From Echinostoma caproni (Eukaryota; Platyhelminthes; Trematoda; Plagiorchiida; Echinostomatidae), in assembly GCA_900618425.1 (NCBI GenBank), contig UZAN01039496.1, forward strand, positions 71,548 through 135,547: a stretch of DNA of 64,000 nt. The letters run 5' to 3'. The notes beneath the pieces are model-generated. The model worked only from the letters and a program-made list of their open reading frames with translations. It made no database searches and was not told the origin of the DNA. The translations under genes and the position numbers were made by a program. Shown here one piece after another: positions 40,236 to 48,677 of this stretch; the first letter of the stretch is position 1, and each line of letters begins with the position of its first letter.

Positions 40236-41129
40236 GGAGCGGGTCGTTCTAAGTTGTGCTCTTTTTAGGTTCGTTCTCGTGTTGCGACGTTATCCTTTGT
40301 CGTGTCATTCGAGAGTTGACCAGTATTGATGTGTACACGTGATCCAGTTCGTAGTGTCTATTTACTGAGTTGATTGAAGAGTGCAAAGTCACGATAAATT
40401 TTTCTGCCGTGTGACCAGGTTTTGCCTATGATTCTCACTGATTTAAAGTCAGATTCATGACACTCTTGATTTTGTTGACGGAAATCGGTGAGAGTGGTGA
40501 GGGTGCCTCTTGAAGGCCAATTGATGTTCAAACATCCTTGATGCTAGTTTTCTTCCACTTTATCCGCTACAGTGTTTTGAACAGTCCTTGCGGCTTATTT
40601 TTACATAGCATTTCTGTTCTCTTTTTCTACAATTTTCCCATTCGGTTTTGAAATCATTTTCAAGAGGTAGGAGGTTCATTTTCTGTACAAATTGGATTCT
40701 GTATGGTCTGCACGGTCTCGCTGACATTTTCAAAACCCTCTTGGTATACCGCACGATTCTTCCAGTTCCTGGATCTCCGTCTGTTGTTTGTTTCCTTCAG
40801 AGCTCGTTTGATGAACTTACGGGTGTGATCGCTTTGAGCGAACGACAAGTCTGTCTTATTTGTTTTCTATGGTATGTTAGTGCTGCAGTGTGTTTGGATT
40901 TTTTCCAGTTGTCACTGATAAAGGTGAAATCGCATCACATTTTGAAACTAAGACCCCTTTTGATCAATGAGTTTCGCTGGTTTCCGAATATTCATCCCGC
41001 GCGCTATCTCTCCAAGCAGCAAAATTGTGGTTATCTTTGCCAGTTTACAATCAATTACATCATGCTGTTATCAGAATCGCTCCACTTTCCCTGGTTATCT
41101 GAATAGACCATTTTCTCATAACTATGCCA

Positions 41130-42428
41130 AACACTTTACAACACCCGTTGGAGAGTTGTTTATTTGTGTATGTCCTTCGGAACAATCCCTGATTGCTGGA
41201 GGGCTGCCCAGATAAGACCCATTCCCGAGAGTGCTCTTCTTCAAAATATCCACCGATTGCATGTACCTCAGCCCTACTGAAGGTCTTTGAAAGAGTGCTG
41301 TTGAATCGTTTGACTACCCTCTCGGATGTTTTTGATCTTCTGCAGTTTGCTTATAAGATATCCCTTTCGACCGTTGGCGCTTTGTTCTATGTTGTTCATT
41401 CTGTGGCCTCAGTTCTTGATACGAGTGCTGGAGTTGCTCACCTTATTTTTCTTGACTACGCCAACGCTAACGCCTTTGGTTCCCTTGACCGTCGCATTCT
41501 CATTCAACGTCTTGTTGACTGCGGCTTAGGATCCGACGTGTTAAAAGTTTTTGTCAACTACTTCTCTTCTAGGACACAATTTACCTCATGCAATGGTAGA
41601 ACGACGTCGTCTTCTTATGTTAACTTTGGTGTCTTTCAGGGGGCATTTTGTCTCTCTTCTTTTTTCCCTGTACATAAACCACCTGCCTGTCCCTACCAAC
41701 TTTATCGTCTGTAAGTATGCGGACGAAGTGATGATTGGGTGCCCCTCCAATACTGTTGTTTCTTTCCACCAGCTTTAAAGCAGTCTGAATGACGTTTTCA
41801 GTTGGTCTCTACCCCGATCATTCTTGCTTAATGTTTCCAAATGTATCAACCTTCGCTTCAGCCTCAAATCTGGCTCCCGCTATCAAACTACCTTCAATGA
41901 TTTACCGGACCTAGTAATTAACAGTAACAGCATTCCCAAAGCTTACTCTGTTCAATATCTCGCATTCGTTTTATCCCACAACCTCTCTTGGAACTTACAT
42001 GTAGAGAACGTTTACAACAAGGTCCGTGAACTCTCTTTTAATGCCTTCGGGCTTAGGAAGCTTACTGTTCCCCAAAACGCAATTTTCAAATTCGTGGTAG
42101 CATACCTCCTCCCTCATTGGCTGTACTGTTCCACTGTATTTTTTCCCGGCCTAAAAGAAAAAATTTCGTATTAATTTCCACGTCTATAAAAATCTTTTCT
42201 CGATGTAGCGGCATAACCAGAGAAGTTCTGGTTGATTTTATTGTGGGCAAACATATCGACGCATGTGAAAGAATAGCTGACAGAATCTTGAACAACGAAG
42301 ATCACTGCTTGCACAACGAACTTATTAAATTCATGTCAACCCCACTTACCCGCTCCCATTTTAGGCTCCTTCCGTACGCACCAGCACATATAGAAACAGT
42401 CTCCTCCCTTTTCTTGCTCGCTTTCTAG
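41130..42428 (+). pseudogene. CR1-like non-LTR retrotransposon reverse transcriptase
   Basis: The plus strand encodes a broken ORF2 reverse transcriptase. 41160-41230 reads PDCWRAAQIRPIPES (the 'W+xAxIxPIPK' start of the domain). Then come ALLKVFERVLLNRL and DLLQFAYK, and HLIFLDYANANAFGSLDRR (41440-41500; catalytic block A, with two extra residues and the usual FD changed to FG). FGVFQGA (41630) and, in another frame, LLFSLYINHLPVP form block B. CKYADEVMIG (41711) is block C with the second catalytic Asp of YADD changed to Glu. After a stop at 41776 the thumb and C-terminal part continues (VQYLAFVLSHNLSW at 41950, LLPHWLYCS, GKHIDACERIADRIL, FRLLPYAPAHIETV) to a stop at 42426. At least three frameshifts are needed. 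The element would copy its RNA at a nicked target; this copy is dead. The 3' UTR resumes at 42830 after SINE insertions. Same family as the relic at 5131-5880. Confidence 0.9.
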
Positions 42429-42452
42429 TAAATCGGCCACCAATTATTACAG

Positions 42453-42634
42453 GTTTCTATGTCGATTGTGAAAATTTCAGTAGCTTCGGTGGAATTCGAA
42501 TCCGTGCATAGACGCCGACTAAACTTTGTACGCGCATGCTCCACCAGCTGAGCTACGAGGCCACGCCGATAGCACTGATCTTTTCACATTCGAATTTACC
42601 CAGCCAACTTACAGAGGCATGGGGCATCCACCAG
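42453..42634 (-). repeat. tRNA-derived SINE, family A, copy 2
   Basis: On the minus strand a tRNA-like head at 42562-42483 has the A box TAGCTCAGCTGGTGGAGC and the B box GATTCGAATTCC, ends GGCCTCG/CCGAAGC, and the same anticodon-arm core CGTACAAAG as copy 1. The tail reads CTACTGAAATTTTCACAATC and continues to ACATAGAAACC. A 60-bp module at 42575-42634 lies upstream of the head in the opposite orientation to that seen in copies 1 and 3. The insertion sits directly after the stop codon of the CR1-like ORF and separates it from its 3' UTR, so it arrived after the LINE did. Confidence 0.85.
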
Positions 42635-42711
42635 TTAGCATGTAAGGTGACTGCTCCAACAGGTTTTCCTCAGAAATCACCGGAATCCACCGATTGAGTT
42701 TCTAAGACAAG

Positions 42712-42802
42712 GATAATTGTTCAAATTGTTGTTTGGCAGATTTGAAGTTTGTATGCCTATTGTGGAAAGTTCAGTAGTCTCAGTGGGATTCGAACCCATA
42801 GG
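42712..42802 (-). repeat. SINE family A, 3' part (5'-truncated)
   Basis: On the minus strand this starts in the T arm (GGGTTCGAATCCCACTGAG), continues with CTACTGAACTTTCCACAAT, and ends with a tail ACTTCAAATCTGCCA followed by ACAATTTGAACAATTAT. The same tail end is present in the piece at 43970-44037, which shows the full 3' end of the family. The A box and acceptor 5' half are missing, so this is a 5'-truncated insertion. It is also lodged inside the 3' UTR of the CR1-like element. Confidence 0.8.
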
Positions 42803-42829
42803 TTTTTTTAAACACCTCATGAGTTAGTT

Positions 42830-43012
42830 GATTTATTCATTTTTTTATCCATCACTATCGTCTTCCTGCATTCAGTTTTCTGTCGTTTTGTTTTTTAATT
42901 ATCTTATTAACACTCGGAGGCCATCCACCTCAATTCCACTGTATTATCGTGAAAAATCGCTGAGAATTCACCCTACGGGTGTATAAAGCTTACTTTGACT
43001 TGACTTGATACA
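42830..43012 (+). mobile_element. 3' UTR and tail of the CR1-like element
   Basis: Non-coding sequence ending in a short direct repeat TTTGACTTGACTTGATAC. The relic at 5131-5146 has the same terminus on its own strand (TTGACTTGATCC), and the non-LTR end at 48660-48677 ends with the related TTTGAATTTGATAC. This is the expected 3' terminus of a non-LTR element primed on a short microsatellite-like tail. Its distance from the ORF end at 42428 is explained by the two SINE insertions between. The left border is set by the end of the SINE piece and is approximate. Confidence 0.65.
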
Positions 43013-43077
43013 TCCAGATAATCTTGTCCGGTCCACTAGGAAAAGGGCACCCTAGTCTCTCAACGCATGACTGAGCG

Positions 43078-43102
43078 CTTGTGTGTGTGTGTGCGTGTGT
43101 GA
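43078..43102. repeat. (GT)n microsatellite
   Basis: A tract of GT dinucleotides with one GC interruption, about 25 bases. It faces a (CA)n tract at 43331-43357, so the two could pair as arms of a large imperfect hairpin. Confidence 0.9.
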
Positions 43103-43330
43103 AGGTCTGGTAACGATCAATAATTGGCTCTGATGCATCACGTCTTCGCGTCCCAACTCAGGACCATGGTTCGCTCGTACGCGCGCGTGCCTGCTTGTGC
43201 ATAACAATGGCCAAACAACACAGTTCACTTTGGGCCAGGCAAGCGTGTCGGCTTGAACAAACTGACGCACACACACAAGCGACGAATCACACAACCGAAC
43301 GACGATGAATGTGTGTTCGCAGACATTAAT

Positions 43331-43357
43331 ACACACACACACAGACACACACACACA
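43331..43357. repeat. (CA)n microsatellite
   Basis: AC dinucleotides with one AG interruption, about 27 bases. A 120-codon minus-strand frame at 43052-43414 is built largely from this and the GT tract (CVCVSVCVC) and is not a gene. Confidence 0.9.
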
Positions 43358-43969
43358 TTCATAAACAAGACAGTAACAGAATGGTGAATGCGGATAACTG
43401 TATGAGCAAATCATTCGATCGAATCAAACACGACGCAAGTCGGGACGCGAAGCGCAGATTAGACACTTGTGCCTATGAACATGAAAATTAATGATCGAGC
43501 AGGATGGAGAAGGGGTGTGGGAGGCGTGCGAGTGTGGGCTGAACATCTGATCTGAAATCTGACTCAGATCTCTGCTGTGTCCTCTAACCATTGTTGGCAC
43601 GATCGGGAACAGACTTTTTAGGAAAATGTTTATTGAATATCTGTATCTATATCGGGGTGAATGTTGCACGGTAGCAAAACAGTTGCCTATTCATTCTCAT
43701 ATTGGAGTGAATTGGAGGAGTTTACCTAATCGAGCAGGGAAACATGTTGAAAAGATTACTTTTGAGCAGAACAGCTATTGAGGTTATGATCGGTTTAGAC
43801 AATGAAACAAACAGGTTCTGTGTGAAAATAACGTCATGCACGCTCAAAGAACAAGCGCTACGGGAATAGTCTCATTGAGTTGATTCATCTCAAACTCCAG
43901 ATAAAATCCAGATGTGTGTTGGATTGATCTACCTCAATGCATGAAAATGCAGTGCTATCAGTGAAACAC
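43358..43969. other. No recognisable feature
   Basis: Sequence between the (CA)n tract and the next SINE fragment. Only one 81-codon minus-strand frame without motif is present. No repeat matches elsewhere in the window were seen. Confidence 0.45.
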
Positions 43970-44037
43970 AATTGTTCAGATTGCTTTCTGGCAGACTGAA
44001 GTTTTTATGTCGAGATTGTGAAAAGTTCAGTAGCCTC
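43970..44037 (-). repeat. SINE family A, 3' tail only
   Basis: On the minus strand this reads GAGGCTACTGAAC, then TTTTCACAATCTCGACAT, then the tail ACTTCAGTCTGCCA and CAATCTGAACAATTGT. It shares the tail with the pieces at 42712 and 44870 but joins unrelated sequence (44038 onward) just before the T arm. The simplest reading is a strongly 5'-truncated insertion. A chimeric element that borrowed the tail is the alternative. Confidence 0.75.
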
Positions 44038-44869
44038 TCCCCCTCCTGAAAATTGTGTCTGTCAATTCAGTAATAAGAAATAAAAATAAAAGAGAAAAGA
44101 GAACAGAAAGCCATGTGAAGTAGAAAGGCAGTAGGCTGTCCCGGTTTGACATGCTACACTGATCACGTCGCAGTACTGTCAGTAGAATTTTGTGACACTT
44201 CATAGTGAGGACATCGACCAAGCGAGGATTCATCGCGGCTCGTCTCGATCCTTTATTCAGTGTATCTGAGCCCAACTAACTCACGGGTGTCCTTCGCACA
44301 GCAGCAATCTAGGGAAGCGCCGTGTTGCATGTAAATTAGCCCATGCAAAAGAAGTCTATTTCGGCTTATATTAGTTATTTGTTTACCCCCAATGGATTTG
44401 CAATTTTATATCCGCACAAAGAGGAAACACTTCTATTTACATTATACTTGAACTCTTTTGGTTCTATCAGACCATCTGGTCTCCTCCAAAAATATTGCTA
44501 GGTGAACACATCATCAAGTTTAGCAATGCTAGTGAAGCACATCATGCAGCTGTGTTCAGGGAAATTATCTTACTCAAATGTCCGGATACGCTGCAAGTTG
44601 AAATTGCAGCAAAATGAAATGATACCCGTGTGGTCTTCCGTAGCGGATGAGCCGATAACCAGTGGAAATCAATAGTTTCGTTTCTTTTCAGCTCGGGTAT
44701 TTAATATCCACTTGTAAACAACAATGTGTTTAATTATGAATCGAGTGCTTTTTGAATAAGCAGTCCCGTGGACAAAGAAACGCCAGACGGTTATATTTTC
44801 ACAGGTATCATTTCCCAGTGAAGCTGTTCGGCGAACGAGATAATTTTGCATCAGTTAGTCACACTTGTA

Positions 44870-45036
44870 CGTTTGTGTCGAGATCGTGAAAAGTTCAGTA
44901 GCCTCGGTGGGATTCGAACGCACGTGTGGACGCCGCCTACGCTTCTGCACAGCGCACGCTCTACCAGCTGAGCGGAACTGGTGGATGAGATATACCTCTG
45001 TAGGTTGAATGCATGATTCGAATGTGAAAAGATCAG
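44870..45036 (-). repeat. tRNA-derived SINE, family A, copy 3
   Basis: On the minus strand the head has the A box CTCAGCTGGTAGAGC and a perfect B box GCGTTCGAATCCCAC, then CGAGGCTACTGAAC, TTTTCACGATCTCGACA and the tail start. The acceptor 5' strand is replaced (GTTCCG instead of GGCCTCG). Upstream lies the 59-bp module at 44978-45036, in the same relative orientation as in copy 1 and opposite to copy 2. It is the best-preserved T arm of the family in this window. Confidence 0.85.
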
Positions 45037-46485
45037 TGTGAACGATGTGTCCTCGTAGATCAGACCGTATAGCGTCGGCTGTACGAAGGCGTTTGAGTTA
45101 GCACAAGTTACGAAAACTGCAGCTAGATACGAATGAATTTAGGGAGAGAAAATATGAAACATGTGACTGGAGATGCTATCGATTGGCAAGTGAGATACTA
45201 TACGAGTCAATGACTTTGAAAATGATCGTTTGTTACCATAGTTACGCACTCCTTACACAAACAAATTAGTGCATGCGCGGGGTTTTACAACGAGCAGCAC
45301 GCACGGAACTTCTTTTTTTCTTTTTTTCTTTTTTTGTACTCACAGAATATTTAGATCGACTTTCATGAGGTCCAAATAAGCACAACGGGAAAAAGAACCG
45401 TGATAGGCAAAGACCATTGTCCAACCGCGTGATAAATACGGTAATGCCATTATTCCATCATGCATGCAGTGATCGAATGTCTTATATTGCATAAAGTTAT
45501 ATGTATCGCAAAATGTGCCCACTGATAAAGAACATACAGTGTTGACAAACGTTTTCGGTAAATTTTTCCAAATTTTTTCAAGCTTTTACAATCACATTTA
45601 TATGGAAAAAATTCACTTTAGTTATACAGGAAGGTGAATGAATCATGAGTCCGAGCAAACTCCTTATCTTTATCTTGTTTGGAATAAATAATCAAAATTT
45701 GCCATGCTGCCTGAATCATGGTCATGTGAGCAAGCGCTATTCTCTCCCCTTGGACAGAGGAGTTTGAGAGCTTGGCTCAGTTTTGGTTGTGCGTACAGGC
45801 TTCAAGCTTCATGAGTCAGAAAATAATCGCCTCGCATGGAGAAGCGAAGACTCAAAGTTCTGTGTGTTTTTCTACTACAGAAGAAATCCACGAAATTCAA
45901 ACAGTATACTGTTGTGCGTTGCCTTTGAAACGGCGTCAACCTCCACTCTGATTATATATAAAGCCTCACGCTCACACAAAAAGTGAAACACGTGACTGTC
46001 TGCAAATGTGAATACCACTCAGGTATCATGACAATGTCAAAAATGAGATTATAAATAAAAATCCAGTTTCATTTCTTCTTCAAACACCAAATAGGTCCCA
46101 GAAACGAAGAAAGAATTCGATAACCGGATCGGCATGCACATCTCATAAGGACCTTAGTCACTTAAACACCGTGTCTCACATAGTAAATGTAACACATAAT
46201 GTAGATTGAAACCAAGGACTTCACAAATAGAATGCAAGAATATCACCCACTCTAACACCAGGTAGACAGCTACACTTCATCTGTATACAACGAAGTTCAT
46301 CCCATCTTTGGCAGTTTGTCTAGGGCATCGCATTTCGCTCATCTTAGCGCTGCCCTCCGAGATTACGAATCGGTCGGAAACCTTCCGTACACAAAATTTT
46401 GTTCACAGTGAGCAGTGTGTAACTTTGTTTGATTTCAAGACAAATTAGACCATGTATGGAAATAAAAATTTTAAATTGAGAATCT
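45037..46485. other. No recognisable gene; one T-rich repeat
   Basis: Besides the T-rich tract at 45309-45335 I see only short open frames without motifs (60 codons at 45340-45522 minus, 67 codons at 45783-45986 plus). Confidence 0.45.
45309..45335. repeat. (CTTTTTTT)3 microsatellite
   Basis: Three near-identical eight-base units of C plus seven T. On the minus strand it is an A-rich tract and could be the poly-A-like end of an unidentified retroposed sequence, but I see no such element beside it. Confidence 0.85.
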
Positions 46486-46528
46486 CACTCGTAGCAGTTT
46501 CAGCCCAGTAGGGTTGCATCAGTAGTGC
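46486..46528 (-). ncRNA. Hammerhead ribozyme relic, family C
   Basis: The minus strand reads CACUA, then CUGAUGC (family core CUGAUGA), stem II ACCC-UACU-GGGC (three good pairs), then UGAAAC, UGCU, AC and GAGUG. The CACU upstream and AGUG downstream can form a four-pair stem I. In the minimal-stem III plan seen in family B (AC, four-base loop, GUC), this copy has UGCU as the loop, and AC where GUC is expected, so the cleavage triplet is lost. One core residue (the final A of CUGAUGA) is also changed. It is a non-functional relic if the reading is right. Confidence 0.5.
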
Positions 46529-46615
46529 GAATCAATCGACCCAACTGAGGTTGGAACCCGATACCTCCCAAGTAGAACGCGGCATATTGCGTACTTGATC
46601 ACAGTTGTAGAGTTC
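46486..46615 (-). repeat. tRNA-headed SINE, family C, with hammerhead relic
   Basis: On the minus strand an A-box-like GTGATCAAGTACGC (near 46600) is followed by GGTATCGGGTTCCAACCTC (a B box with one change from GGTTCGAACC). GGTCGATTGATTCG then leads into a decayed hammerhead at 46528-46486. The order is tRNA-type promoter then hammerhead, as in family B at 11039-11168, but the head is a different one and the stem II sequence differs. I therefore treat it as a third SINE family built to the same plan. The head is degraded and its 5' border is approximate. Confidence 0.6.
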
Positions 46616-48344
46616 CCTTAAGCTTTTAAGTTCACGTGTCCTTTGGTTTGCATACGACAAAATTTATCATAAGATCGACTGAAGTCCGCCACCACAGTCT
46701 TAGGAAAAGTAAATCATTCCTCAGATAGACGTTCTCCAGTTGTAAAACAAGAGGAATTAGAGTAAAATCAATAGAAATTGGGGTTTTATTCATGATCACT
46801 TGAACACCAAGTTTTTCTTAAAATCCCAACTATTTATAACTTTGATATGTTTCCTCTCATTATCGTTAAAAAATGCAACTACTTTTTTCTTTTGCTTTCT
46901 GTTATCGAAAATGCAAAGAACCATTTTAAGGAAGAGGAAACCGGTCAATGAAAGGGCTGCCGTGCAACACTCAAACATTTAGGAAGTCAGGGAACAGTGG
47001 CGGATTCAAAGACTGTTCCTCCAGGGTGTTATGTTGGGACCTTTACCGCTTGTCCAACATCATCATATAGGTCTGCACTAGTTCTTTGCTGGGCTCCAGT
47101 ATTTTCCGTCTGTTTGGATGACGTTGTACTTTTGATTGCCTGAATTTCGTTTTAATTTCTCCGGCCGATTTTGCTAATGAAAGTGGAAAAGCCGTACCTG
47201 ATATTCACTGTATCATTGGAAGCACAATGGAAGTCAAAATTTGCCCTAGAGGAGTTGGGTGCACACAGGAAATGATAAGAGAAATATCACTGACCAATCA
47301 CATTTCGGGAACAGATGTGTACATGCACGAGAAACGCACGTGTAACATGGTGCTGTTCATGCAGAGTCACGCGCTTCGCATTAGTATGCTAAATTGCAAA
47401 ATAGACCAATAGTGCATGCACCTTAGCTAGGATGCAAAATCGACCGTATGACGAAGCATTAATCAACTCAAGTGCTTAAGCGTTCTGTTTGGTGCCTTCT
47501 TTGGTAGACTCTGTGCATGATGGCGCTCGTCATGTGAGTATGCCGCACCCAGTTTGGTTAGGCCGTTTNNNNTTTAGATACAGTGACTCATACGTTCACG
47601 AGAAGAGCGTTTTCTTGCACCAACCTGTTCGCTTGGAGTCAACAGAATATCGCGGATGATTTTACGATGATTCAAACAGTCGCATACTCGTAGATGTGAG
47701 ATCAAGAAATTTTCACAGACAGTTTTATTCCCTAGACCTTATACACATTGTTGAACAGTATTTTTCATACAAATTTCCCCACCAGCTTACAAAATGTGTA
47801 ACATGTTTCGCACGATTATTAGCTTGACCACAGGAAACAAAAGATCAAACTGATCAGGTTCTCATCGAATTACCGTCATAGATAGTAACGCTTTGATCTG
47901 TTGACACCGATTAATTGATATTTTGATTTAGCAGAGGTGTCTTGCATGCATATTACTAAAATTATCGTTTTTCCTTACTTATAAAAATCCGCTTAACTTA
48001 GAAAGAGAGATCGTTTATACGTAAGCATTCATAAAGATATACTAGTAGTGATTTACTCCAAAAGCAAGATACAAATATGACCATTTATCCTGCCAATACA
48101 ACACACACAGATCTCTCAATGTCTATCCCTGTCAGATTCGTTCACTTCCATAAGCTCAGAAGGTAATGTAGGTCACATGAGGAGGCAATTACCGCAAAGA
48201 GTGAAAGGGGGCCAATCGGTTTGTTTGAGAACACGAGGTCAAACGACGAAATTGAGTGCGATTGTGGCTTACTTGATAGAAACTGGCCAGCAGTCAGAGA
48301 ATGACGGTTTTAAGTGATCCAANCAAAATATGCTCAATGTTCAT
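46616..48344. other. No recognisable gene; contains a 4-base gap and one N
   Basis: Short open frames only (up to 61 codons at 47227-47412 plus). Four N at 47569-47572 and one N at 48323. The sequence just before 48345 probably belongs to the non-LTR element that follows, but its coding frame cannot be traced upstream. Confidence 0.45.
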
Positions 48345-48677
48345 CTCAGAGGACATTCACTGAAGTTAGCACTCCAAAAGAGCCGTCTCGACTTCAGGCG
48401 CCATACCTTTGCGGTTAGAGTGGGCAGCAAATGGAACTCTCTACCACCTCACGTGGCCTGTGCGCCAAATTAGTATCTTTCAAGCGTCAGCTTGATGATG
48501 CTCCGGCAAACATTATGTTTCAACACCCAGCTACATAATATATTCTCCTGTGTTCGTCAAAGCATTACATAACTATTTTACTCTCATGGACTAACTGTGA
48601 TCTTGTAAATCGTGTTCCGAAGCGAAGTCTTCGTAAGTTTTTTTCCTATAATAAAAACTCGAATTTGAATTTGATAC
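48345..48677 (+). pseudogene. Non-LTR retrotransposon ORF2 C-terminus and 3' end
   Basis: Reading from 48345: LRGHSLKLALQKSRLDFRRH, then TFAVRVGSKWNSLPPHVACAP. After a one-base frameshift near 48470 it continues LVSFKRQLDDAP. The order RGHxxKL...SRLD-RR...F--RV--WNSLP...V--FKR-LD is the standard C-terminus of CR1/jockey-like ORF2 proteins. It continues into a 3' UTR that ends in ATTTGAATTTGATAC at 48677, close to the TTGACTTGATAC end of the element at 43012. The endonuclease and polymerase domains are missing, so this is a 5'-truncated dead copy. Whether it is the same subfamily as the 41-43 kb element cannot be told, because their overlapping parts are different segments. Confidence 0.85.

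Noticed and set aside
43052..43414. 120-codon minus-strand open frame as a gene
   Set aside because: Largely encoded by GT and CA dinucleotide tracts.
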